A stretch of 64,000 bases of DNA, taken from Nitratifractor salsuginis DSM 16511. Lineage in GTDB: Bacteria; Campylobacterota; Campylobacteria; Campylobacterales; Sulfurovaceae. The stretch covers positions 1,302,001-1,366,000 of the forward strand of contig NC_014935.1 in NCBI RefSeq assembly GCF_000186245.1, written 5' to 3'. The position numbers and the translations under genes were made by a program. The notes under the pieces were generated by a model. That model did not search any database. It was not told where the DNA came from and saw only the letters and a list, made by a program, of their open reading frames with translations. Position 1 is the first letter of the stretch; each line of letters begins with the position of its first letter. Shown here one piece after another: positions 27,580-36,319 of this stretch.

Positions 27580-28838
27580 TTTACCTCAATTGCCGTTGAA
27601 TGGATATTCCGCTGCATTCGGGGCCGGGGATCTTTGAGCAGCTCCTCCGGCGCGTCGAAGGGAGCCAAACGTTCGATGAAATCGACCAGCGAGAGGATCG
27701 GCGTTGCGTAGAAAAACTTCAGCCGATGATCATCCTGCCAAAGCTTGTCGGCGTAGATAAGTACCCGGTAGGGGGTATCCCCCACTCCGTCTCTATCACG
27801 GTCGAAGCCTTCGTAACGGTCCCAGTAGTTCAGAGCGATATCATTGTGCTCCCGTTTGGCTTTGGGGATGTCCCGCTCCACGTCGTGGAGATTGCCCACG
27901 AAGTCGTTGTCGCGGATGGTATTGTTGCGCAGGGCGGCGTGAAAGTGCAGCGCGGTTACGTTGTCAACAACGGCGTTGTGGTATATGTAACGGCGCATCC
28001 CGATCTCCACGGGCGAAGCGTCGATGTAGAGAGCCTGGGCACAGGCCATCAATAGATTGTCCGAGATATGGATATTCCTGCCGTGTGCCAGCAATATACC
28101 CGTCCCCGTGGCGGTGCGGGTATCGAAGACGGTATTGCCGGTGGCATTGAGGTCTCGACCGCCCCGGATAAAAAAACCGGCATAAATGTTCCGAATATCG
28201 TTGCCTCGGGCCGTGAGGTTGGTATCCATCGAGGCCAGGATTCCGTAGCGGGCTTCTCGGATGCGGTTATCGGCAAGGAGGACATTGTGCGAACGGGTTA
28301 CGGAGAGATCCCGCCCGTGCTCCAAGCGGTTGCCCCGCACTTTGATGTCGTGGCTGCCCCAGAGCCGGATGAAATCCCCGCGGTTATCGACTACCTTCTC
28401 AGGATAAGAGCGAATACTATTTCTTGAAAATTCCAGATGGGCACTCCGCTCCGCGATGATCCCAAAGAGGCTTTTCTCAATTTTGCACCCTTTGATGCTT
28501 ACATCCGACACCCCGTCCATCTTCACCGCCGCATCCAGCCTCTCCCTCCGACGGCCGCTTCCTTGGATCGTCAAACCTTCCAAATGCACATGAGAAGAGC
28601 CGATTGTCACTACCGTTCCCCTGCCGGGTCCCTGAAGCAAAGTTTTGCCTTCCACTCCTTTGAGAGTCAGCGGCTTGTCGATGGTGACGCTCTCTTCGAT
28701 CACGCCAGATCCCAGCTCGATCATCGCCCCGGGCTCCACCCGGTCAATGGCCTGCTGCAAGGCCCCTGCCTGTGCGATCACCGCCCCGAGCCAAAGAGAT
28801 GGAAACAGCTTTCTAATTCCTAAAGCAACAGTTCGCAT
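27576..28838 (-). CDS. NosD-like periplasmic right-handed beta-helix protein
   Basis: A 420-residue exported protein with a signal peptide (IRKLFPSLWLGAVIAQAGA) and successive CASH/PbH1 repeats spaced about 22 residues apart (SHVHLEGLTIQG, SDVSIKGCKIE, HDIKVRGNRLE, NLTARGNDIRN, RNIHISDN). It ends with the NosD-type end HNDIALNYWDRYEGFDRDRDGVGDTPY. NosD takes part in copper-site maturation of nitrous oxide reductase, but no nosZ or other nos gene is nearby, so copper delivery is only a family-based guess. ATG at 28838 or 28856. It overlaps the preceding gene by about 26 bp. Confidence 0.85.
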   Translation of the reverse strand: MRTVALGIRKLFPSLWLGAVIAQAGALQQAIDRVEPGAMIELGSGVIEESVTIDKPLTLKGVEGKTLLQGPGRGTVVTIGSSHVHLEGLTIQGSGRRRERLDAAVKMDGVSDVSIKGCKIEKSLFGIIAERSAHLEFSRNSIRSYPEKVVDNRGDFIRLWGSHDIKVRGNRLEHGRDLSVTRSHNVLLADNRIREARYGILASMDTNLTARGNDIRNIYAGFFIRGGRDLNATGNTVFDTRTATGTGILLAHGRNIHISDNLLMACAQALYIDASPVEIGMRRYIYHNAVVDNVTALHFHAALRNNTIRDNDFVGNLHDVERDIPKAKREHNDIALNYWDRYEGFDRDRDGVGDTPYRVLIYADKLWQDDHRLKFFYATPILSLVDFIERLAPFDAPEELLKDPRPRMQRNIHSTAIEVK

Positions 28839-29286
28839 AAGCTCTCTCGGGATCACCGATTTTCAGAGGATAGAACCACATCGCCGGGCACTGCTTGCCG
28901 TCTTTTCTCAATCGTTTGATGAGTCTGCCCGTAGAATCGAAATAGCTGCGAACCTCGCTCTCGCAGCCGTGAACGCTCCCTCCCCGGACGAAACTGAAAA
29001 AGATCGTCCCGTCCTTGCGGAAGTAGTAATCTCCCGATCCGGCACTGTCTTCGGTGCCGCCTTCGCAATGGAGCTTGCGCACCCTCCCCTTTTCGTCGAT
29101 GTAGATCACCGCCTGGGAAACTTCGTATCCATCATATCGCTCTTTTTTCTTATAGAGAAATGCCTGATCTTTGACCTGAGCCTCGATCTGCCGAAAGATC
29201 TTGCGGATCCGGGCGATACGGGGGTCGGCTTCGCCGGCGTTGATGGTGAGAGAAAGGAATGGAAGGATGAGAATCAGGCGAGTCAT
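28813..29286 (-). CDS. secreted hypothetical protein
   Basis: A 157-residue protein with a signal peptide (MTRLILILPFLSLTINAGEA) and four Cys in the mature part (LHCEGG, HGCESE, KQCPAMW, NCCFRN). The central part looks like a beta-rich YD/MORN-like sequence (AVIYIDEKGRVRKLHCEGG, YFDSTGRLIKRLRKDGK), which is inference. GGAAG precedes the ATG at 29286. First gene of the minus-strand run ending at 25897. Not recognised. Confidence 0.7.
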   Translation of the reverse strand: MTRLILILPFLSLTINAGEADPRIARIRKIFRQIEAQVKDQAFLYKKKERYDGYEVSQAVIYIDEKGRVRKLHCEGGTEDSAGSGDYYFRKDGTIFFSFVRGGSVHGCESEVRSYFDSTGRLIKRLRKDGKQCPAMWFYPLKIGDPERAYANCCFRN

Positions 29287-29546
29287 AGAACTTCCTACTT
29301 TTGTTTCTGTCTGTTTCAATGATACCACAGAGCGGATGCGGGTTGTTTGACCCTTGTCATATTCTCGGTTTATGGCATCATAAAGATGATAAAAATTTCG
29401 TAGAAGATCACGAAAAGGCAAAATACTATTCGGAAGATAATAATTTCCTGCTGGAGAGAAGGTGTTGCATTACCAAATGTTCTCTGAAAACCTTCAGGCT
29501 CGTCAGCAGGAATAATCCCCACGATAAAATCGAAAGAAATGGATCG

Positions 29547-30266
29547 ATGATGCGCCTATTTCCCAAGTTGATCTTTTTTCTGATGTTCACAGCCCTCGCA
29601 TGGACATCACAGACAAAGCCCGGCGATTTTATTCCCAAGGGCTATCGGGAAGTTGAGCGGTACAAAGGTGACCTGAACGGTGACGGGAGGGATGATCTGG
29701 TACTGATCATAAAAAGAATCGACAAAAGAAACATTGTCACCGATTTCGCCGGTCAGAAGGTCGACAGAAATCGGCGTGGGATCATCATCCTCTTCAAAAG
29801 CAGAAACGGCTACAGACTCGCCGCCAGGAATACCGACTGCTTCAGTTCCGAAAACGAAGAAGGCGGAATCTATTTTCCTCCGGAATTGTGGATCGAGATC
29901 AAAAAGGGGAAACTCTACATCGAGTATCTCCACGGTCGATATGGATACTGGCAATATGTCTTTCGCTATCACCATTCGCATTTTGAACTGATCGGATACG
30001 ACGCAAGTATCAACCATGGCCCCGTAGTGGAGAAATTTATCAGCATCAATTTCCTGACAAAAAAGAAACTCATCCGGATCAATACCAACAAAAACGCACA
30101 AGGCGGAGACGAAAGGTTCATCGAGAGATGGAGCTGTATCAAATGGGGTCAACTGATCACGCTCTCCGAGATCAAGGACTTCGACAAACTGGACTGGAAG
30201 TTCCAAAAGCTTTTTTATGAAGATTTAGTAGAATCTGTCGGTAAGAAGAAGGAGCTAGATAGATGA
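29547..30266 (+). CDS. secreted protein with FG-GAP/EF-hand-like repeat
   Basis: A 239-residue exported protein: signal peptide MMRLFPKLIFFLMFTALAWTS, then near residue 38 the calcium-loop-like DLNGDGRDDLVLII. The rest is beta-rich (KLYIEYLHGRYGYWQYVFRY) without a named domain. A longer in-frame start at 29301 would mask the signal peptide, so I use 29547. It overlaps the LprI-like gene by 4 bp, which suggests a joint role in the periplasm. Confidence 0.7.
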   Translation: MMRLFPKLIFFLMFTALAWTSQTKPGDFIPKGYREVERYKGDLNGDGRDDLVLIIKRIDKRNIVTDFAGQKVDRNRRGIIILFKSRNGYRLAARNTDCFSSENEEGGIYFPPELWIEIKKGKLYIEYLHGRYGYWQYVFRYHHSHFELIGYDASINHGPVVEKFISINFLTKKKLIRINTNKNAQGGDERFIERWSCIKWGQLITLSEIKDFDKLDWKFQKLFYEDLVESVGKKKELDR

Positions 30267-30736
30267 ACCGTCTCAACATCAAGGTAAAAACGGCTCTCGC
30301 AGCGAGTCTGATCCTTGCGAGTTCCCTCCAGGCAAGCAAACCCAAAAGCTGTATGGAGAGAGCCTCGACCCAGGGAGCGATGAATCGATGCGCACTCGAG
30401 TCTTATCGAAAGGCCGATGCGGAATTGAACAGAGTTTACAAGAGAATAAAGGCTCTTTACAAAGATGACAAACTCTTTCTCGAGAAACTCAAAAGGGCAC
30501 AACAGACATGGATAAAACTACGAGATGCCGACCTCCTGCTGAAGTTTCCCCATAAAGGCCAACCCGGTTATTATGGCAGTGATTTTCCCATGTGTGAGGC
30601 GATGTTCAAAAGAGAGCTGACTCTCGAAAGAATCAGATTTTTGAAGCAGTGGCTGTGGGGAGCGGAAGAAGGCGATCTCTGTAGCGGCTCACAAAAGATC
30701 CGCCCACAAAATAACCAACCGGAGGATATGCCATGA
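30263..30736 (+). CDS. LprI/DUF1311 family exported protein
   Basis: The 157-residue protein has a signal peptide (LAASLILASSLQA) and the LprI domain pattern: CMERASTQGAMNRCALESYRKADAELNRVYKRI, then LKRAQQTWIKLRDADLL. It carries four Cys, likely disulfide-paired. LprI of Mycobacterium inhibits lysozyme; most homologues are uncharacterised. The ATG overlaps the gene upstream (ATGA) and its stop overlaps the racemase ATG, so the three genes form one unit. Confidence 0.82.
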   Translation: MNRLNIKVKTALAASLILASSLQASKPKSCMERASTQGAMNRCALESYRKADAELNRVYKRIKALYKDDKLFLEKLKRAQQTWIKLRDADLLLKFPHKGQPGYYGSDFPMCEAMFKRELTLERIRFLKQWLWGAEEGDLCSGSQKIRPQNNQPEDMP

Positions 30737-31434
30737 AAACCATCGGCATACTCGGCGGGATGAGTTGGGAGAGCAGCGCACTCTACTATGAGATCATCAA
30801 TGAAGAGGTCAAAAAACGCCTGGGCGGGCTCCACTCCGCCCGATGCGTAATGCTCAGCGTCGATTTCCAGGAGATTGAAAAGCTGCAGCATAGAGGCGAC
30901 TGGGATGCCACGGGGGAACTGCTGGCCGCTGACGCCCGGCGTATCGAAGCCGCGGGAGCCGACTTGCTCCTCATCGCCACCAACACGATGCACAAGGTGG
31001 CTCCCCGGATCGAAGAGGCCCTCTCCATCCCTCTCCTTCACATCGCCGATGCCACCGCCAAAGCGATCCGTGACCGGGGGACCCGGACTATTGGGCTGCT
31101 GGGAACCCGCTTTACGATGGAAGAGGAGTTCTATGCCGGACGTTTACGGCAAAAATGGGGACTCGAGGTACTGACCCCCCAGAAGCGGGATCGGGAGATC
31201 GTCCACCGCATCATCTACGAAGAGCTGGTCCTCGGGATCGTGCGGGAAGAGTCGCGGGCCGAATTTCTTCGGATCATAAACAAACTTGCCGACCGGGGGG
31301 CCGAAGGGATCATCGAGGGGTGTACGGAGATCGGTATGCTCGTCAAAACCGAACATACCGGCATCCCCCTCTTCGACACAACACATATCCACGCCCAAAA
31401 GGCGGTGGATCTGGCCTTGCGCGATTTGACATAG
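30733..31434 (+). CDS. aspartate/glutamate racemase family protein (Thr/Cys type)
   Basis: The 233-residue protein fits the PLP-independent Asp/Glu racemase family: IGILGGMSWESSALYYEIIN at the N-terminus and two acid/base sites, IATNTMHKV near residue 82 and EGCTEIGMLV near residue 196. The first site carries Thr rather than Cys. As I recall, E. coli YgeA has the same Thr/Cys pair and racemises several amino acids, so this copy may too. It could supply D-amino acids to the wall; the coupled LprI-like gene fits an envelope role. Confidence 0.87.
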   Translation: MKTIGILGGMSWESSALYYEIINEEVKKRLGGLHSARCVMLSVDFQEIEKLQHRGDWDATGELLAADARRIEAAGADLLLIATNTMHKVAPRIEEALSIPLLHIADATAKAIRDRGTRTIGLLGTRFTMEEEFYAGRLRQKWGLEVLTPQKRDREIVHRIIYEELVLGIVREESRAEFLRIINKLADRGAEGIIEGCTEIGMLVKTEHTGIPLFDTTHIHAQKAVDLALRDLT

Positions 31435-31517
31435 CACACCTCCTTTCCCCCACGATTTCGTCCCTTCGGAACAAACCGGATACAATGGTTTTGAAAGCAG
31501 GTACATAAGGAGAGCGG

Positions 31518-32312
31518 ATGGGTAGTGCGGAACAGAATTGGTGGGAGGGAAAGACCCTTTTTATCACCGGTGGGGCGAAAGGGATCGGTGCAGCGACCGT
31601 CCAGGCCTTTCTCGGAAAAGGAGCCTCCGTCTGCTTCGTCGATCGCGACGAGTCCGCTGCGAAGGCCTTTCTCCGGAAACAGGGAAACTCCGAACGGTTG
31701 CTCTACATAGCGGGGGATACCCGGGATGCCCGGAGGATGGAGGAAGCGGCGGAAGAAGCCGTCGAAAGATTTGGCGGATTGGATTTCGTTGTCTCCAATG
31801 CAGGGATTCACCGGCTCGGCACCATTTTGGAAACCGATCCCCAAGTTTGGCAGGAACTCCTCGATATCAATCTCACCGGAACCTACAATACCCTCCGTGC
31901 AACCCTGCCGCATCTCATCGCACGACACGGGGGCTGCATGACCCTCATCGGTTCCGACCAGAGCTTTATCGGGAAACGCCGTAGTTTCGCCTATGGGGCT
32001 ACCAAGGGGGCCATCGGCCAGATGGCGGCATCTCTGGCACTGGATTACGCCCCGGAAAAGATCCGGGTCAATTGTGTCTGTCCCGGGACCATCGACACCG
32101 ACCTCTATCGCCAGGCCATTGCACAGATCGCCGCCGAAGAATACGGCGGCGACCTCCGGGAAGCCGAAAGACACTCAGCTCTTCAGCAGCCTCTGGGCCG
32201 CATCGGGACTCCGCAGGAGGTCGCGGCGATGGTGCTCTTCCTCGCTTCTCCGGAAGCGGGATTCATCACAGGGGCCCGGATTCCCGTAGACGGCGGCTAT
32301 ACCGCTCAGTGA
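31518..32312 (+). CDS. SDR family oxidoreductase
   Basis: A classical short-chain dehydrogenase/reductase of 264 residues: cofactor motif TGGAKGIG near residue 18, the NAD(H)-favouring Asp in CFVDRDE, NAGI near residue 94, catalytic Ser in LIGSDQSF, and YGATK near residue 157. The tail GRIGTPQEVAAMVLFLASPEAGFITGARIPVDGGYTAQ is typical. The substrate is unknown. AAGGAGAG precedes the ATG. Its 3' end overlaps the convergent ATP-grasp gene by 7 bp. Confidence 0.9.
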   Translation: MGSAEQNWWEGKTLFITGGAKGIGAATVQAFLGKGASVCFVDRDESAAKAFLRKQGNSERLLYIAGDTRDARRMEEAAEEAVERFGGLDFVVSNAGIHRLGTILETDPQVWQELLDINLTGTYNTLRATLPHLIARHGGCMTLIGSDQSFIGKRRSFAYGATKGAIGQMAASLALDYAPEKIRVNCVCPGTIDTDLYRQAIAQIAAEEYGGDLREAERHSALQQPLGRIGTPQEVAAMVLFLASPEAGFITGARIPVDGGYTAQ

Positions 32313-33298
32313 CCGATCGCCCTGCGGCGCATCATCGCAAAGATCGACTGGCGGATCTCATCGCTCCGTCGGTTGTGATAGTCAAACGGCGCGGGATGGG
32401 TTCCGCCTCCCAGAACATTCATACAGGCATTGAGCTCGAAGGGCACCAGCTGTCCCTCCCGATTGATCCCGAAATCGAGCCCGAAAAAGTCAAGTCCGAC
32501 ACGGTGCCCGATCTCCGCACACAGATGAGCGAATTTTTCGGACCCTTCAGTCAGGAACTCCTCCTCTTCTCTGCGCAGTGACGCCACGTTTGCCATCAAT
32601 TCCCGCCGGCTTCCGACGTGGACCATCCACTCTCTCGAAGCGATCATATGCCTCGGCCAGGGCTCTCCGTCGATGAAGACCATCCGGTACTTACGATACA
32701 ACCCGTCCTCTCCCCGGGTCTCTACGAAGGAAGAGAGATAATAGGCTCTCCCATCGAACGGAAAGCAATGCAGTTTCCACTCCTCGGAAGGACGGTCGAT
32801 CTTCAGGAACGTTTTTCCCCCGTGTTTCCCCGCTTCACGGACCAGAAAGGGGTATCTGACGGAACGTTCCGCCGCTTCGATCAACTCGTTTGCACTTCGG
32901 GCTACTGTCCTGATCACTGACGGAAGGCGCACCCCTTCCACACCCTCCAGAAGTCTGACAACATTTTCCCTGCCGCTGCGCACGATCCAGCGGGGATCGT
33001 TGATCACCGGCTTCTCCAGCGCTTCGATAACTTCTGCGGCCACGTTCAAGGCGTGTGCGTTGATGTCGGGATCGCAGATGGAATTGAAAATGAGGTCCGT
33101 CGGACCTACCCGTATCTCCGAGCTTTTCAACCCGCCCAGCAGCAGCGTGACCACTTCCAACGCACCGGTGCGGCCCAGATACTCCAAGAGAGGAAGATTC
33201 CCCGGAAAATGAAAATCACTCCGAAAGAGATCACCCCGGTTCTGCAGGACCCGGATCTTGCCGCTGTCAGGGATTCCGACGAGATTCAGAAGCCTCAT
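32306..33298 (-). CDS. ATP-grasp ligase A (RimK/GshB-like)
   Basis: The 330-residue protein has an N-terminal domain ending in LIFNSICDPDINAHAL. An ATP-grasp fold follows: nucleotide-binding Lys in REAGKHGGKTFLKID, then YYLSSFVETRGEDGLYRKYRMVFIDGEPWPRHMIASREW, and metal ligands in LDFFGLDFGINREGQLVPFELNACMNVL. A similar C-terminal domain occurs, as I recall it, at the end of TPR proteins in alphaproteobacteria. ATP-grasp ligases join a carboxylate to an amine or thiol. It is a paralogue of the upstream gene and overlaps it by 4 bp. Substrate unknown; neighbours point to the repeat lipoprotein. Start 33298 aligns with its paralogue. Confidence 0.8.
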   Translation of the reverse strand: MRLLNLVGIPDSGKIRVLQNRGDLFRSDFHFPGNLPLLEYLGRTGALEVVTLLLGGLKSSEIRVGPTDLIFNSICDPDINAHALNVAAEVIEALEKPVINDPRWIVRSGRENVVRLLEGVEGVRLPSVIRTVARSANELIEAAERSVRYPFLVREAGKHGGKTFLKIDRPSEEWKLHCFPFDGRAYYLSSFVETRGEDGLYRKYRMVFIDGEPWPRHMIASREWMVHVGSRRELMANVASLRREEEEFLTEGSEKFAHLCAEIGHRVGLDFFGLDFGINREGQLVPFELNACMNVLGGGTHPAPFDYHNRRSDEIRQSIFAMMRRRAIGH

Positions 33299-34296
33299 CG
33301 TTTGACACTTTTTACTGTAGAGATTTTGGCATCCATCAGGCTCTCCAGAGCGGTGACGATCCGCTTCCGCCAAGCTTCGGTGTAGTAGCCGGGTTCCTTC
33401 TCTTCGGAGAAGGGATTCATACATGCATTGGCTTCGAAGAGAAGGATCTTCCCGTCCGCCAGGAACGAACAATCGACCCCCATAAAATCGAGACCGATCT
33501 TTTCGGCAAGCACCCCAAGCGAAGCCACCCCCTCTTCCTCACTGAAAGAGAGAAAGTCGACGGCCTCTCTCTTCAGGGCCGGCGGGAGCTCTGCGATCGT
33601 GTCTCTCTGGATCTTCCAGTGTTTGGAATAGATCACATGTCCCGGAAGTATCTTCCCTGCGATGATGAAAAACCGGTACTTTCTGTAGTATCCGTCGGAC
33701 GAACGAAAATCGACGAATTCACTCAGATAGAATTCCCGTCCGTCCAGGGCATAGGCTTCCAGCTTCCCGGACTCTTCCGCGCTGTCGATCCGGATCAGGG
33801 CTCTCCCCTCCTGGCCTCCCACGGGACGAAACAACACCGGGAACTCCATGCCATACTTTTCCACCCATTCCGGAAGCTCAGCGGAGGACAGGGGAGCAAT
33901 CCGCACCGTTTTGGGCACCCGCAGCCCCGCAATACCAACCGCCAGAGAGGCTAGGCGTTCCCTGGAGCTGTTTCGCACCGCTCCGGGAGGATTGACGACC
34001 CGGACACCGGGATAAGCCCCGATCACCCGTTCCGCCGCTTCGAGCCCCTCTCGGTTGCTGTCGGGATCACATATACTGTTGCAGATCAGGGCGGGAGTGA
34101 ATCCCGGAGTGGGCGAACCGGCAGAAGGACTGCCAAGTACCAGAACACGACGGGGATATTTTTGAGGATCCAGAAGCTGCAGTATCGGCATCAGACCCTC
34201 CAGATGCAATTCCGGGTGTCCCCCCTCTCCATAGGCACGCACCACGGTCACCTCCTCCGCATCCCCGATGCTCCAGAGATCCAGGATCGTGCTCAT
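33295..34296 (-). CDS. ATP-grasp ligase B (paralogue of A)
   Basis: The 333-residue protein shares the whole layout of its downstream neighbour: ALICNSICDPDSNREGLEAAERVI in the N-terminal domain, VLFRPVGGQEGRALIRID, YYRKYRFFIIAGKILPGHVIYSKHWKI, and GLDFMGVDCSFLADGKILLFEANACMNPF with the two metal-binding acidic residues and Asn. Identity between A and B is only moderate, so the duplication is old. It starts 32 bp after the lipoprotein stop, in the same direction. The tandem pair may act in sequence or as a heterodimer (inference). Confidence 0.8.
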   Translation of the reverse strand: MSTILDLWSIGDAEEVTVVRAYGEGGHPELHLEGLMPILQLLDPQKYPRRVLVLGSPSAGSPTPGFTPALICNSICDPDSNREGLEAAERVIGAYPGVRVVNPPGAVRNSSRERLASLAVGIAGLRVPKTVRIAPLSSAELPEWVEKYGMEFPVLFRPVGGQEGRALIRIDSAEESGKLEAYALDGREFYLSEFVDFRSSDGYYRKYRFFIIAGKILPGHVIYSKHWKIQRDTIAELPPALKREAVDFLSFSEEEGVASLGVLAEKIGLDFMGVDCSFLADGKILLFEANACMNPFSEEKEPGYYTEAWRKRIVTALESLMDAKISTVKSVKR

Positions 34297-34328
34297 CTTT
34301 GTGTCACCCAGGAAGCGTGTTGCACCAG

Positions 34329-36194
34329 TTACCCATCACACTCATTCACAATTCTCCCGGCACTGCCGGGCGCTCCGCTTCCTCCCGTTCCCGGAGAGAG
34401 CGTGACATCGACATTGGACGTGAAGTTTCCATCTACATCTTCATGGAAACAGTAGGTGAGCGTTCCACCGTCACTGTTGTTGGCATCACCCCAGGAGTCT
34501 CCGCCATAGAGATAGATATTCCCGCTATTGGTAACGGTCATCGCTACATCGGCATAGAGATAGAGCCATCCTCCATTGCCACCCTTTGCACCGCTGAAAT
34601 CTTCCTGATCTTCCGCTTCATTGGCATCCGCACCATAAAGGTAGAGATCCGCTTCATTGACGAATACCTGGGGGACATCACTTTTATTGCCGAAGTCAAA
34701 ATCGATCTCGCCGTGATCATCTCCGATCCGTCCGGCCACATCTGTTCCCGCTCCTCCATTGGCTGCGATATAGGTATAGCCCTTCAGAAGAACATCGGGA
34801 ACTGCACTCGGATCGTCCCGATTCTCGTAGGAAAGTTCGATGGAGAGCTCTCCTCCATCCCCTCCGATACGGCCGTCCCCTCCGTTGACGCTCAGCGGAC
34901 CGCCCAACTGCGCGATCTCTTTCTTATCTCCAATCGCATGGATATCGATCCGTAGTTCCCCGCCCCGACCGGCTTGGCCTTCCGGGGCATCCCCACCTTC
35001 GGCTTCTACCGTGGCGAAGCCTTTGAAATCATTCTCAGATCGGAAACCCAAAGCGATAGATCCACCATCACCGCCTCTTCGTAAGTCAGGCCGTTTCCCC
35101 AAAGTGCCGGGAGCGTCTGATACATCCTCCCTCAGGTACTTCCCGCCATTTGCCGTGATTTTCCCTGCGAGGATAAACGGAAAACCATCCCTGTCGCTGA
35201 GATATATTCGACCGCCATCGCCAGCATCATCATCAGCCATATCACCCCCGTTGGCCGAAATGGTCCCGGCTGTATAGAGGCCGCCGTAACTGGTGATATG
35301 GATATCGCCGCCATCATAGCCGTTGAGAGCGTCTGCCTGCAGTCGTGCTGTCTGTGTTATGTAGATTGCGGCTTGATTCTCTGTGTTCAAATAAATATCC
35401 GCCTGACGTCCTCCATGCTTCCCACGTGCATCGATCGTTCCTGCGATTACCAGAGCCCGTTGCTCATTATTGTCTGTATCTGCAGTTTCCTGGTCCTCAA
35501 TATACAAATCAAGATGTCCCGATTCCTGTGGATCGCTGACGTCATGGCTTCCGAGATCGATCTTTCCCTCTTCACTGATAATAATCCAACCGCCTTCCGT
35601 TGTAATGCTCAGGTTAGCGGGCCTATTCTCTGCAACGAGTTTTCCGGCTTCGTCTTCTTCCTGCCTCACAACCTTCAACACACCATCGATCACCACATCC
35701 GAAACGAAGCTGTATCGGGTCGAGTCATCCCCCTCTGCCAGCACGGTAACACCGTGATCGATGCGAAGGCCGGTCGCATTCCGATCGTTGGAAGTGTCGG
35801 CATCCTCTCCGACATTCACCATCAGCTTTGTATCCTGAGAATAGAAAGGAACACCGATCAGATGGCTGTCATTACTGTCCCGAATGGGGATCACCGTATC
35901 TGCGCTGATCTCCGCCGGGATTTGACCGAAATCGGGGGTATGTGTCGGCACTTCGAACGTGGTATCCACTTTACCACTTTTTGTAATCTTCAGATTGACG
36001 CCACTATCGATCTCTATCGAGCCGCCCTTTGATCCTGCGATTTCTCCGCTTCCTCCATTTGCATTGATGCCGACCCCAGAGTTTCCGGATTCGACGGGAG
36101 CGCTTTTCCTCGCTCCGCTTCCTCCACCTCCGCAACCGCTCAAAATCAAAACCGACACCGCCGCCATCGACAGCATTATATTTCTTTGTAACAT
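34329..36194 (-). CDS. acidic Gly-rich repeat lipoprotein, candidate ATP-grasp substrate
   Basis: The 621-residue protein starts with a lipoprotein signal peptide whose lipobox is ILSGC (Cys near residue 21), then GGGGSG. The body is beta-rich and dominated by about eight irregular repeats pairing an NGGD-type turn with GGDGG(S/R/E)I: ANGGDMADDDAGDGGRIYL, AEGGDAPEGQAGRGGELRI and VNGGDGRIGGDGGELSI are examples. Asp, Glu, Asn and Gly are abundant. Two Cys lie near the C-terminus (TYCFHED, NECDG). The periodicity suggests a right-handed beta-helix or adhesin-like surface protein. First gene of the lipoprotein-ATP-grasp operon; start at 36194 gives the signal peptide. Confidence 0.8.
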   Translation of the reverse strand: MLQRNIMLSMAAVSVLILSGCGGGGSGARKSAPVESGNSGVGINANGGSGEIAGSKGGSIEIDSGVNLKITKSGKVDTTFEVPTHTPDFGQIPAEISADTVIPIRDSNDSHLIGVPFYSQDTKLMVNVGEDADTSNDRNATGLRIDHGVTVLAEGDDSTRYSFVSDVVIDGVLKVVRQEEDEAGKLVAENRPANLSITTEGGWIIISEEGKIDLGSHDVSDPQESGHLDLYIEDQETADTDNNEQRALVIAGTIDARGKHGGRQADIYLNTENQAAIYITQTARLQADALNGYDGGDIHITSYGGLYTAGTISANGGDMADDDAGDGGRIYLSDRDGFPFILAGKITANGGKYLREDVSDAPGTLGKRPDLRRGGDGGSIALGFRSENDFKGFATVEAEGGDAPEGQAGRGGELRIDIHAIGDKKEIAQLGGPLSVNGGDGRIGGDGGELSIELSYENRDDPSAVPDVLLKGYTYIAANGGAGTDVAGRIGDDHGEIDFDFGNKSDVPQVFVNEADLYLYGADANEAEDQEDFSGAKGGNGGWLYLYADVAMTVTNSGNIYLYGGDSWGDANNSDGGTLTYCFHEDVDGNFTSNVDVTLSPGTGGSGAPGSAGRIVNECDG

Positions 36195-36276
36195 TTTTTT
36201 CTCCTTTTCTCCGCAACCGGTCTGCTCACAGACGACTCAATCACCTCATACATTTTATTGTCACTTTAATAGATGT

Positions 36277-36305
36277 CTTAAAAATTAATTTTTGAAAATT
36301 TTAAG
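36277..36305. promoter_or_regulatory. palindromic AT-rich element between divergent genes
   Basis: Between the lipoprotein and the divergent regulator lies CTTAAAA (36277-36283) ... TTTTAAG (36299-36305), an inverted repeat. It contains a perfect 14-bp palindrome AAAAATTAATTTTT (36280-36293). TAGAAT follows at 36307-36312 and may be a -10 box for the regulator. A regulator operator serving both genes is inference. Confidence 0.4.
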
Positions 36306-36319
36306 ATAGAATTATCCGT

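Noticed and set aside
29301-29546. N-terminal extension of the FG-GAP-like protein
   Set aside because: The frame is open, but it would bury the signal peptide, and its composition is unlike the gene; it is the divergent promoter region.
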